Position numbers and translations under genes: made by a program | Part shown: piece by piece, positions 32,933 to 43,483 of the stretch | Numbering within the stretch: the first letter of the stretch is position 1 | How the letters are laid out: every line of letters begins with the position of its first letter | Assembly: GCF_032452875.1 (NCBI RefSeq) | Contig: NC_083882.1 | Location: 32,170,001 to 32,234,000 of the forward strand | Direction: 5' to 3' | DNA: 64,000 bases | Origin: Bos javanicus | Taxonomy: Eukaryota; Chordata; Mammalia; Artiodactyla; Bovidae | Notes under the pieces: generated by a model | The model's input: only the letters and a program-made list of their open reading frames with translations | Told to the model about the DNA's origin: nothing | The model's database searches: none

Positions 32933-33941
32933 GTGAGTGGGGTCTGCGGTGGAGGGTGGGGGAGTGCTGGTGTCCTCAGGCAGAGGTCAGGGGGAGGGTG
33001 ATGGGGGGAGGATATTTGATGGAGGCTCCCTGGAGTCACTTTCTAGATTAGTCTCTATGCTTTTGGGCATCTTGGTCTGTTTTTTCCCCTCTTCACTTTT
33101 TGAAGTGGAGCTGAATGGGAGCCTTAATTTGCTTGAAGTGGAGAAGGATTGGCAGAGAGGTTTGGAGCCAGAGTCAATGGGCTCAGTGTGCCCGTGCTGA
33201 AGGAATGGGAGGGTAGGGACAGCAGCAGTTATTCATTAAGTACCTGCTGTGTTGCTCACAGATGGCGAGGTTCCATAAGGGGACAGAATTGGAGTCTCAC
33301 CCTTTTAGAAACAGATGGGTTGGAGAGTCCGAGAACAGAGCAGAGAAAGAAACCATGTACAGTCAAAGGCTTGACTGTGCAGCCTGTGTTAAGACATAGA
33401 GAACCATAGGAAAGGTCAGTGTGAGCTGGGTCATCGGAGAAGTGACCATGGGGAGGAGGTGGCATTTGAAGGCCTTGATGCCAGGGCCTGGTGTGATGGA
33501 GGATTAGTAGCTCAGAGGAGTATGTGATGGAGAACACGTTTGTCAGTTCTTTGCTTTCTCTGGGCTCTGCCTTCCTGTGGTCATCTTAGAGGAAATGAGA
33601 GGGAAGGAAATGCACATTAATTTGCATTATGCTTTGTAGTAACGATAGGGAGACATCATTACGTTAAAAGTGATTTCTAGGTCATTTTTGGAGTTCAAAG
33701 CCCGTTCTTACTTTGTGCCCCATCTGCCGATAAGGGGTCTGCTTTAGCCACAGAACAGCCTTAGGGTCTCTAAAGAGAGTCAGCCAAGCTTATTTCCCAA
33801 GACCAGGAGGCTCTCGTGGGCTCCAAGACTGCCCTCTTCCCTGGGACACTGAGAAGCCCTTGCTTGCGTGTGCAAAGGGACCTTCCACAGGGCATATGTG
33901 TTTTTTTTGACTTGTGTCTTTTTAATTTTTTGATGCCAAAG
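32933..33941 (+). other. SORL1: SORL1 intron 7 (1009 bp)
   Basis: GT-AG intron (gtgagt ... atgccaaag). No transposable element is recognised. Its first 90 bases contain several runs of three or more G (about 32948-33018). The acceptor has a T-rich tract (33897-33932) but an unusual aaag end. Confidence 0.9.
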
Positions 33942-34111
33942 GAATATTACATCGCGGACGCCTCCGAGGACCAGGTGTTTGTGTGTGTCAGTCACAGTAA
34001 CAACCGCACCAACCTGTATATCTCGGAGGCAGAGGGGCTGAAGTTCTCACTGTCCTTGGAGAACGTGCTCTATTACAGCCCAGCGGGGGCAGGCAGTGAC
34101 ACCTTGGTGAG
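33942..34111 (+). CDS. SORL1: SORL1 exon (probably exon 8), residues 348-404 (split R404)
   Basis: 170 bases: 56 codons plus AG of the R404 codon, donor gtaagg. It encodes EYYIADASEDQVFVCVSHSN, then the N368-R-T sequon, and ends SPAGAGSDTLVR. C362 is the only cysteine. This block matches remembered human except G397A. The first base lies directly after ccaaag, a weaker acceptor than those of neighbouring exons (A at -3). It is asymmetric (0 to 2). Exons 8 and 9 together are 363 bases, in frame. Confidence 0.96.
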
Positions 34112-34296
34112 GTAAGGAGACCGGTGGGCGGGGCTGCTTCCTGCTTTCTTACCCGGCACGACCTCTCATTGGGTGGTTTTCAACATCCCCTGAACATTTG
34201 GACTCCCCTGGGGGTGGTTTCAGAAGCCCCAGTGATTACTGGTCCACCTTCCCAGACATTACTTTTTTTATCTGGTTTGAGGTATGCCAGGCACTT

Positions 34297-34628
34297 GAGG
34301 ATCTTTTTTAATTTTTAAAACAACTTTAACTAATTCGGTTTTGTCTGCACTGGGTCTTCGTTGCCGCCGGTGGGCTTTCTCCAGTTGTGGAGAGTGGGGG
34401 CTCCTCTCTAGTTGCAGTGCACGGACTACTTGCTGAAGTGGCTTTCTCTTGTTTTGAAGCACCGGCTCTAGAGCATGGGCTCAGTAGTTGTGGCTAGAAG
34501 GGCTCTAGAGCACACGCTCAGTAGTTGTGGTGAACGGGCTTAATTGCCCCGAGGCACGTGGGATCGTCCCAGACCAGGGATGGAACCTGTGTCCCCTGCA
34601 TTAACCACTGGACCACCAGGGAGGTGCC
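34297..34628 (-). mobile_element. Long CHR-type SINE, antisense
   Basis: A full-length CHR form: the antisense body (gcactgggtcttcgttgccg, ggctcagtagttgtggctag, with an internally repeated ctctagagca / cagtagttgtgg unit), then the head cattaaccactggaccacca. It ends at 34628. Confidence 0.85.
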
Positions 34629-36095
34629 CACATGTTTATGTGGTGCAGAGGCTGAGCACCGCTGCACTGGGCTACCCTTAGGATCACTGCCACCGTGTCA
34701 GCCACTCCTTTGGGGTTCCTTCATTCAGTTACCTGGTTTTGTGGTCTCAGACCCAGTAGGAAAGAGCACTGGCAAAACGTCACCACCACCTCTGGGCCAG
34801 CTGGCGTGTGTGTCTACAAGGCCCTTCCTCCACGTGACTCTGGTTAATTAACATCATTATCCTCCCCACCACCATCCCCCAGTAATTGCAAGGTATTGTT
34901 CTGTGGTATCTGTGGAAAAGTCCTTTATCAGTACATCACATGCCTGGAGTGGTCCTGCTGTAACTGTGTTCTCGGGGCCATGGAGGAGTCCAGGACTGAG
35001 AAGGGGTGGATGCCATGCCATGTGGGTGGCACTGTGATCCATCAGTGGCGTGAGGTCACTTACTCTCGTTTGTCTGTGACAGACCATTCTTGTGTGCGTC
35101 TCATTGTGACTAAGACTGCTCTCTGCTCTTGGGAAGAGCCAGCTGGCGGAACTGGCTGGTCTGCAGTGAGGTCTAGCTCCAGCGCCGTGAACCTCAGGTC
35201 AGAGGGCACGTTCTTGCTGCCCGCTCTCCCTCTTCAAGTTGCCGGTTCATTCAGCAAGGATGCTGCTGTTCACTGCCTGGTGGCTTTGCGTGTACAGCCG
35301 TGCTGTATTGTGTATCCAGCAAGGAAGACTTGGAACAAGCTCCCTGATCCATGGGGCTCTTGTTCTAATTGTGGGAAGATAAAATAGAGACAAATACGTA
35401 CTCTGCCAATAATGCTGAGTGTGGAAAAGAAAAATAAAGTGAGAAAAGAGGACAGAGGGTTACCAGGGCATATGCTTTATATGAGCCGGTCATGGAACGC
35501 TGTTCTAGGAGGCTGATGTTTGACCAGGTGCCTGAGTTACACAGGAGTGGAAGCTGGGCACATAACCTGGGGAGGAGCTTTGCAGGTGGAGGAACAGTAG
35601 GTACAGGGGCTCTGGGGTGGGACTTGAGTGGTTTAAAAGCAGTGTGGAGGCCAGGGTGGATCAACCAGCTGATGGACGGGAGAGAGCATCCCTAAGACAC
35701 AGGAACCAAGAAAGCAGGGTTTAGATTGTACAGGGCCCTCAAGGGCATAGCAAGATCTTTTTTCTTCTCTTAAGCATAATGGAGGGTTTTGACCAGAAGC
35801 TGGATATCACTTGATTTAACCTGTTACATTTTTTGGACACCATTTTAAAAAAATGTGAATTGCATTATGTAAAGAAAAGTGCATAAAACATAAATGGGCA
35901 GTGTTATAGATTATTTTCAGTGGATATTCATGTGACTTATATTTTAAAGAAGCCATGCTAGATGCTGTGTGGAAATTAGACAGCAGACTTGCAAACTGGG
36001 GGGTCCAGCTGTGAGATCACTGCCGAAATCCGGGCCAGTGGTTGAGGTTGGCGGGACCTGGAGCAGTAGCAGTGGAGATGATGGAAATGGTCAGA

Positions 36096-36291
36096 GGCTT
36101 CCTGATGGCTCAGACGGTAAAAGACCCGCCTGTAATGCAGGAGTTGTGGGTTCAATCCCTGGGTTGGAAAGATTCCCCTGGAGGAGGGAATGGCTACCCA
36201 CTCTAGTATTCTTGCCTGGAGATTTCCGTGGGCAGAGGAGCCTGGAGGGCTACAGTCCATATGGTCGCATAGGAGCGACTGTCACTTTCGC
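36096..36291 (+). mobile_element. Bov-tA SINE, sense
   Basis: Sense Bov-tA from ggcttcctgatggctcagac to a tail near ggagcgactgtcactttcgc. The middle contains ctacccactctagtattctt. Confidence 0.87.
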
Positions 36292-36679
36292 TTTGACCCA
36301 TTTGCTGATGGATTGGACATGGGGTTTGAGAGAAGGAGGGGAAGTCAGGGACCCACCACTGCTTGGCTGGAGCAGCTGGCACAGTGATGGTTTCAGACTG
36401 TCCGGGAGGGCTGGGCGAGTTCCCATCTGAGGATGCCTATTAGATACCAAGTCGAGAACTTTCTATGTGCTCTGGTACACTTTTCCACACCCTATTTCTT
36501 CTCCTTTGGAGGTGCTGTCATCTTTTACTTCTTAACTTTGTTTCCCAGCATAGACTCAGAGGTTATTTATTATTCAGTGTCTTGTAATGTGTTATAAACC
36601 ACCCCTGCCGTGACTCATCCTCAGGTTGTTCTGGTTTGGTCAGTCACTCCTCCTCAGGCTGGCTCCCAGTGGCTTTGTT

Positions 36680-37348
36680 TTATTTTTAATGATTTATTGA
36701 AGTGAAATTCTCATAACGTAAACTTATCCGTTTTAAAGTAAACAACTCAGTGGCATATAGCACATTTACAGTGTTGTGCAACCACCAGCCTTACCTAATT
36801 CCCAAACATTTACATTTTTCCCAAAGAAAATCACTTAAATGTTCAGTAATTTCTCTCCCCTAAGCCCCTGGTAGTCACCAGGCTACTTTATGTCTCTATG
36901 AATTTGCCTTTTCTGGCTATTTCATATAAATAGAATCATACCGTAACACCTGACCTTTGTGTCTAGTTCACTTTGGGTAATGTTTTCAGAGTTTATCCAT
37001 GTGTAACAGGTGTCAGTTGGAGAAGGCAATGGCAACCCACTCCAGTACTCTTGCCTGGAAAATCCCATGGATGGAGGAGCCTGGTAGGCTGCAGTCCATG
37101 GGGTCGCTGGGAGTCGGACACGACTGGCAGACTTCACTTTCACTTTTTACTTTCATGCATTGGAGGAGGAAATGGCAACCCACTCCAGTGTTCTTGCCTG
37201 GAGAATCCCAGGGACGGTGGGGCCTGGTGGGCTTCCGTCTATGGGGTCGCACAGAGTCGGACATGACTGAAGCGGCTTAGCAGCAGCAGCAGCAGCAACA
37301 GGTGTCAGTACGTCATTGCTTTGTAGCAGTGAGCCAATAGTCGCCTTC
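36680..37348 (-). mobile_element. Old L1 3' UTR, antisense, split by BOV-A2
   Basis: Antisense L1 words: gtggcatatagcacatttac, cccctggtagtcaccaggct and catataaatagaatcatacc. The sequence resumes after the BOV-A2 with gtacgtcattgctttgtagc. The L1 therefore predates the SINE insertion. Confidence 0.7.
37005..37309 (+). mobile_element. BOV-A2 SINE (dimer) with 13-bp target-site duplication
   Basis: Two BovB-derived monomers in tandem span 37018-37296, each with ggcaatggcaacccactcca or ggaaatggcaacccactcca. They are linked by the cacttcactttcactttt-like spacer, and the element ends in an (AGC)n tail. The exact direct repeat aacaggtgtcagt lies at 37005-37017 and 37297-37309. High consensus similarity suggests a young insertion. 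Confidence 0.93.
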
Positions 37349-38562
37349 AGTTCAGTTCAGTCACTCAGTCGTGTCTGACTTTGCAACCCCATGGACTGCA
37401 GCATGCCAGGCTTCCCTGTCCATCACCAACTCCCAGAATTACTCAAACTCATGTCCATTGAGTCGGTGATGCCATCTAACCATCTCATCCTCTGTCGTCC
37501 CCTTCTCCTCTTGCCTTCAATCTTTCCCAGCATCGGGATCTTTTCCAGTGAGTCAGTTCTTCACATCAGGTGGCCAAAGTATTGGAGCTTCAGTTTCAGC
37601 ATCAGTCCTTCCAATGAACATCCAGGACTGATCTCCTTTAGGATGGACTGGTTGGATCTCCTTGCAGTCCAAGGGACTCTCAAGAGTCTTCTTCAACGCC
37701 ACAGTTCAAAAGCATCAGTTCTTCAATGCTCAGCTTTCTTTATAGTCCAACTCTCAACATCCATACATGACTACTGTAAAACCTATAGCTTTGATTAGAC
37801 AGACCTTTGTTGGCAAAGTAATGTCTCTGCTTTTTAATATGCTATCTAGGTTGGTCATAACTTTTCTTCCAAGGAGCAAGCATCTGTTAATTTCATGGCT
37901 GCAGTCACCATCTGCAGTGATTTTGGGGCCCCCCAAAATAAAGTCTGTCACTGTTTCTATTGTTTCCCCATCTATTTGCCATGAAGTTACGGGACCAGAT
38001 GCCATGATCTTAGTTTTCTGAATGTTGAGTTTTAAGACAACTTTTTCACTCTCTTCTTTCACTTTCATCAAGAGGCTCTTTAGTTCCTCTTCACTTTTTG
38101 CCATTAGGGTCGTGTCATCTGCATTTCTGAGGTTATTGATATTTGTCCTGGCAATCTTGATTCTAGCTTGTGCTTCCTCCAGCCCAACATTTCTCATGAT
38201 GTACTCTGCATCCAAGTTAAGCAGGGTGGCAATATACAGCCTTGATGTACTCCTTTTCCTATTTGGAACCAGTCTGTTGTTCCATGTCCAGTTCTAACTG
38301 TTGCTTCCTGACCTGTATACAGATTTCTCAAGAGGCAGGTCAGGTGGTCTGGTATTCCCATCTTTTTCAGAATTTTCCACAGTTTCTTGTGATCCACACA
38401 GTCAAAGGCTTTGGCATAGTCAATAAAGCAGAAATAGATGTTTTTCTGGAACTCTCTTGCTCTTTCAGTGATCCAATGGATGTTGGCAATTTGATCTCTG
38501 GTTCCTCTGCGTTTTCTAAATCCAGCTTGAACATCTGGATAGTTGCCTGACTTGTAATTAAA
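37345..38562 (-). mobile_element. BovB, antisense, reverse transcriptase with damaged YADD
   Basis: A 5'-truncated BovB. On the - strand 38643-38194 encodes FCFIDYAKAFDCVD and GIPDHLTCLL, and the element starts within it. 38215-37754 encodes the next part, where the catalytic box reads NADD (Tyr to Asn). A frameshift near 38200-38215 removes part of the conserved block after GCILPPCL. The 3' C-terminal part follows to 37345. Confidence 0.93.
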
Positions 38563-40274
38563 ATCATGAACCACTCTCTCTCTGGCCTCTTGCTGATTCT
38601 TTTTCACCTTTAAGAGAGTCTGGCTATGGGGCCAATAGGTCACAGCTTGGTCAAAGTTCCCTCAACTTCTGCATTTGTCAGCTCTTCAGGATGGAGATGG
38701 GAAGGGGAGCCCAGAGCTGCAGAGTGTGGCTCTCTGCGGGGTGGGAATGTCCATAACGCCAGCACGCAAATGGCCCTTTATGAAGTTACGGCATTTCCCG
38801 CCCCGCCCCGCCTGAGCATGTAGTCCAGTTATGAAATTGAAAATAGATTTACATCAAGATTCATAGACTTATTACCTCTTTGACTTTCTCATTTCTTTCT
38901 TCAGATTTTTATCTTGAGACTGGAGATGTGCTCACTTAAATGACCTTTGTCATCTGCATCTCCATCTCAACGTGATGACACAGGAGAAGTGTGAGTGAGC
39001 AGTTTATGTGGGCAGGCTGGCTTAACTTAGAAAGGAAAACCAAATAAAACAAGCTATTCTTTGTGCCTAGTGGGGAAGTGGGTGCCAAGAACCTGGGTCC
39101 CATTACTTAGAGACCTGGAGGAGGAATTCTTCCCAGGGGTGGCCCTGACCTCGGTGAGAGGTGCCGAGGGGAGGCACTGTCTAGATGGAGGGACAGACGT
39201 GGAGTGGACGGAAGTGGCTTGCCTGCAGGGCATTTCGAGGAGGACTGCTGGGTTCTGGGCTGAAGGTGGCTGGGAGGGACCTGGTGAGCTGCCTGGCGAG
39301 AGGGAAAAGCAAGTAGTGAGAGCCAGTGAGAGAAAATGGAAGAATACGGACTCTTGAGGAGAGATGCTTGGGTGAGTCAGGTGGTTGCAGGGTGCAAGGT
39401 GTTAGAAGGAGAGATGACAGGATGGACCGGGGCCCGGAGGAGTGTGGAGGTACGGGGGACAGGCTTCTGCTTGGATTGAAAAGATAAAATGCCAGGAGAA
39501 AGACTGAGGAAAGAAACAGGGCTCCTCGAGAGGAGAAAAACTCAGATCTCCCAGATAAATTGGAAGAAGCCTGTGGTGGCCCTCACAATAGTAGGATCAC
39601 AAGCAGGAGAGTCGTGTGAATAGAGGGCAAGGTGGGTAACAGACCTGGGCTTTTTCCTACGGAAGCAACTGAAAACCAGCTAAACCGGAACTGAGGAAAC
39701 CACGTGTCAGAACATTTGGTCTCAGCGCCAGTGTCGTCTGGGGGACCTTGCTCTGTCTCAGGCGGGGTGGCTCTGCCACTTCCGTGGGCATCTTTCTGTC
39801 TGAACTGACGAAACAGTCTTCCTGCTTCAGATTTATATGACAGATGACAGGAAAGTGCATTTCTGTTTGTTTGTTTTTAATTAATAAAGCCCGGTGGCTC
39901 AGAACTCTCCCAAATAAAGGACATGCTTCCAGTTTTAAAAGCCACGTGTGAACTGTGGCTACCCTTTCTTGGGGATGAGTCCTTAGAACGTGTACCATGT
40001 TAGTGCAAAACTACTGCTCAGGGAACTACTGTTGCAGGATCTGGAACTTCCTTAACTAACATAGCAGTTAAGGCCAGTGAGGTCTTTGTCTCTTGTTTCC
40101 CTGTTAATAAGCATAACCTCACGGTTTCCAGAGCCATCCTTGTTGGATGTACTGTGTCTTTGGGAAGGCTTCTGCTCTGTTCCCTGACAAATCCTATGGG
40201 CTTCTGTCTGATCAGGGTGTTGGCTAATTAGTTATAAGTATCTGGACAATGTAACCCCTTAGCTATATTTCTGT

Positions 40275-40410
40275 GCTGCTGCTACTGCTGCTAAGTCGCA
40301 TCAGTCGTGTTCAACTCTGTGCGACCCCATGAACTGCAGCCTACCAGGCTCCTGCACCCATGGGATTCTCCAGGCAAGAGTACTGGAGTGGGTTGCCATC
40401 GCCTTATAGA
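40275..40410 (-). mobile_element. BOV-A2 monomer, antisense
   Basis: It begins with a GCT-rich tail (gctgctgctactgctgctaa) and runs through gtgcgaccccatgaactgca to tactggagtgggttgccatc. This is one monomer. Confidence 0.85.
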
Positions 40411-40446
40411 CTGGGTTAAATTGTAAGCCCCAGCACTACACTGTAA

Positions 40447-41005
40447 TTTTTTTTTTAAAATTGAAGTCTAGTTGATTTACAGTGTTGTGTTAAATTTTTC
40501 TGTGTGACAGAGTGATTCGTTTGTATACACACATGTACACAAACACACACACACGTATTCTTTTCCATTATAGTTTCTCGCAGTATATTGAATATAGTTC
40601 CCTGTGCTATACAGTAAGACCTTTGTTGTTTATCCAGCCTATAATAAAATAGTTTGCATCTGCCAACCCCGAACTCTCAGTCCTTCCCTATCCCATCCCT
40701 GTCCGCAGCCACAGGTCTGTTTTCCATGTCTGCGAGTGTGTTTTTATTTCCTAGATAGGTTTGTTTGTGTCATATTTAAGATTCCACATGCAAGTGGTAT
40801 TTGTCATTCTCTTTGTAACTTACTTCTCTTATGGTCATCTCTGGGTCCATCCATGTGGCTGCAGATGACATGATTTCATTCCTTTTTCATGGCTGAGTAG
40901 CATTCCATTGTGTATATGCACCACATCTTCTCTATCCATCCATCTGTGGATGGACATTCAGGTTGCTTCCATGTCTTGGCTGTTGTGAACAGGCCAGTAC
41001 TGTAC
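40447..41005 (-). mobile_element. Artiodactyl L1 3' UTR, antisense
   Basis: A T-tract is followed by the antisense L1 3' UTR in order: attgaagtctagttgattta, gttccctgtgctatacagta, cacatgcaagtggtatttgt, gctgagtagcattccattgt and cttccatgtcttggctgttg. A long, well-recognisable copy. Confidence 0.85.
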
Positions 41006-41192
41006 TTAGAATCTGGTAAGTTTGGTTTATTGTTTCCTGTTTATCCAGGCTCACTGGAGGATTTGGGGTCAATATCCTAGTGAGAAATAAATGTAACTCT
41101 CACATCAACTTTTCTGTGTTGTATTTATCATTCTGAACCCCATGTGAGGAGTGATTGATCAGATGAGCATCTTGGCCTTCAAAGTTAAAAAA

Positions 41193-41983
41193 AAAAAAGG
41201 CAGTTTATTCAGCCACAGGAAGGAAGGAATACAGTACCGATACAACATGGATGAACCTTGAAAACTTTATAGTAAGGGAAGGTAACCAGATACAAAAGGT
41301 CGTATATTATATAATTACATTTATATGAAATATCCAGAATAGGCAAGCCCAAGCTATGGTTTTTCCAGTAGTTGTGTATGGATGTGAGAGTTGGACCATA
41401 AAGAAGGCTGAGTGGTAAAGAATTCATGCTTTTGAGCTGTGGTGTTGGAGAAGACTCTTGAGAGTCCCTTGGACTGCAGGAAGATCAAACCAGTCTATCC
41501 TAAAGGAAATCAGTCCTGAATATTCTTTGGAAGGACTGATGCTGAAGCTCCAGTACTTTGGCCACCTGATGCAAAGAGCTGACTCATTGGAAAAGACCCT
41601 GATGCTGGGAAAGATTGAAGGTGGGAGGAGAAGGGGACGACAGAGGATGAGACGGCTGGATGGCATCACTAACTCAATGGACATGAGTCTGAGCAAACTC
41701 GGGAGACAGTGAAGGACAGGGAAGCCTGGCATGCTGCAGTCCATGGGGTCACAAAGAGTTGGACTCGACTTAGCGACTGAATAGCAGCAACAAATAGAGA
41801 CAAAAAGCTAATCAGTGGTTGCCAGCATCTGGAATGGGAACGAAAGTGGGGTGTGCCTACCGGGGGTACAGGGTTTCCCTTTGGGATGATAGAAATGTTC
41901 TGGGACTACATAGTGATGATGGTTGCCTAACATTAGGAAGATACTTAATGCCAGTGAATCTTCTTTAAAATGGTTAAATTTTG
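41193..41983 (+). mobile_element. Old L1 3' end, sense, split by BovB
   Basis: Sense L1 words: acaacatggatgaaccttga, atttatatgaaatatccaga and aataggcaagccc before the BovB, then aatagagacaaaaagctaat and gatgatggttgcctaacatt after it. Confidence 0.75.
41349..41795 (+). mobile_element. BovB 3' end, sense, nested in L1
   Basis: A truncated BovB from gctatggtttttccagtagt to gcgactgaatagcagcaac. It encodes only remnants of the C-terminal domain (41458-41712 open: LKEISPEYSLEGLMLK). The word caatggacatgagtctgagc and the tail are intact. It interrupts the sense L1. Confidence 0.92.
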
Positions 41984-42193
41984 TGTGGACTTCTTGGTGG
42001 TCCAGGGGTTGAGGCTTTGCCTTCTAGTGCAGGGAAGGTGCAGTTTTCAGTCTCTGGTTAGGGAGCTGAGATCCCACATGGCTTGCGGCCAAAAAGCCAA
42101 AACATAAAGCAGAAGTAATGTTGTAACAGAGTCAATTAAGACTTTAAAAATTGTCCACATAAAAAAAAATCTTAAAAAATGGTTAAATTTTGT
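41967..42193 (+). mobile_element. CHR-type SINE with 18-bp target-site duplication, next to exon 9
   Basis: The sense CHR spans 41985-42175 (gtggacttcttggtggtcca ... gagatcccacatggcttgcg ... A-rich tail). The exact direct repeat aaaatggttaaattttgt lies at 41967-41984 and 42176-42193. The right repeat ends 56 bases before exon 9, so the insertion lies close to that exon's branch-point region. Confidence 0.92.
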
Positions 42194-42249
42194 TATTTAA
42201 AATAAAAATATCCCTAGCAAATAACACTGTTTATTTTCTCTTATTGTAG

Positions 42250-42442
42250 GTATTTTGCCAATGAACCATTTGCTGACTTCCACCGAGTGGAGGGGTTACA
42301 AGGGGTCTACATTGCTACTCTCATCAGTGGCTCCATGAATGAGGAGAACATGAGATCCGTTATCACCTTTGACAAAGGCGGGACCTGGGAGTTCCTTCAG
42401 GCCCCAGCCTTCACCGAATATGGAGAGAAAATCAATTGTGAG
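42250..42442 (+). CDS. SORL1: SORL1 exon (probably exon 9), residues 404-468
   Basis: 193 bases: the last G of the R404 codon and 64 codons to E468. The acceptor is ttattgtag and the donor gtatag. It encodes YFANEPFADFHRVEGLQGVY and the third Asp-box repeat VITFDKGGTWEF, with full consensus T-F-D-K-G-G-T-W. C467 precedes C473 of the next exon, probably a small disulfide loop as in sortilin (inference). Human residue N430 of the NGS sequon is Ser here (agt, 42326-42328), so that glycosylation site is absent. G460 is Glu (42416-42418). A SINE lies 57 bases upstream. Asymmetric (2 to 0). Confidence 0.96.
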
Positions 42443-42859
42443 GTATAGATGCTACGCTCCTGTTTGGATTGTTTTAAAAAACACTTATAACTGTAGTTCT
42501 ACTCTTACTGTTCTGAAACTCTGCACCGAGTTATCTTGGGGTGCTGTAATGAACTCGCAGAGGCACCATGGGGTATTTTAAATTTTTGAAGGGTACTTGA
42601 CATCTGTTGGTCACCATGTGGATTTACTCTCTTGGGTTAGTTCATAGTTTCAACATTAGCTCATGCTATATGTCTTTGGATGATATATCTTTGTGAAGCT
42701 GGACTCTTGCTTGGCAGTTTACATGGTACAAAGCAAGTAAGAAAATCTATCTGGTTTAGGAAATGGTAGTAGTGGTATCTGCTTAGATTCTGAAGTTTGA
42801 GAAGCTGTGCAGTGCCTAACAGGTGTTTACATCCTATTATTAAGTAATTGTGGTTATGT

Positions 42860-43054
42860 AAGGATGAAATACACGACTGAGTGACTTCACTTTCACTCTT
42901 CACTTTCATGCATTGGAGAAGGAAATGGCAACCCACTCCAGTGTTCTTGCCTTGAGAATCCCAGGGACGGGGAGCCTGGTGGGCTGCTGTCTATGGGGTC
43001 GCACAGGGTCAGACACGACTGAAGCTACTTAACAGCAGCAGCAAGGATGAAATA
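42860..43054 (+). mobile_element. BOV-A2 SINE with 12-bp target-site duplication
   Basis: The sense BOV-A2 spans 42872-43042. It begins within the linker (gacttcactttcactcttca), has one complete monomer, and ends in an (AGC)n tail. The direct repeat aaggatgaaata lies at 42860-42871 and 43043-43054. Confidence 0.9.
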
Positions 43055-43483
43055 AAAGTTTTATGTTTTTTTTCAGCTTAAATATAAACACATACAGTAT
43101 TATTACAAACTGCTGCTGCTAAATTATTAGGACATGTACTTATTGGGTTGTATGGATTTAACTGTGGTGAAAAACAAATATTAGTATTTCTTCTGATCTG
43201 AGGCTGTTATAAAAATAATTTACTGAGACACTGGTTGTGTTTGGAACCTATGCCATACGTTATTATTTCTGAAGAATGTCTTATAAAATTCTTTCCTGAA
43301 TATAATTTAGGATTCTACCATTTTCCTTACCTGTGGGTTCATCTAAAAAGCTCACAATCCTCAAATGTGTTATTTGGCCTCATTCAGGGTTCCCATTCAC
43401 CTAAGCAGCTGCTTCCTTTTTCCTGGAAAGAAGTCAGTGACCGTGATCCCTGGGTTTATATGATGCCCTACTCTTGTATTTTC

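Larger units (their letters stand above)
34112..42249 (+). other. SORL1: SORL1 intron 8 (8138 bp)
   Basis: GT-AG intron (gtaagg ... ttattgtag). It holds CHR (34297-34628 and 41985-42175), Bov-tA (36096-36291), L1 pieces (36680-37348, 40447-41005 and 41193-41983), BOV-A2 (37018-37296 and 40275-40410), and BovB antisense (37345-38562) and sense (41349-41795). I recognise nothing in 34629-36095, 36292-36679 or 38563-40274. Confidence 0.85.

Noticed and set aside
34896..35387. 163-codon plus-strand frame in intron 8
   Set aside because: No recognisable domain, no splice context and no similarity to SORL1; consistent with chance.
37276..37296. CAG-type trinucleotide run resembling an expandable repeat
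   Set aside because: It is the normal (AGC)n tail of a BOV-A2 SINE; similar tails occur at 43031-43042 and 63967-63979.
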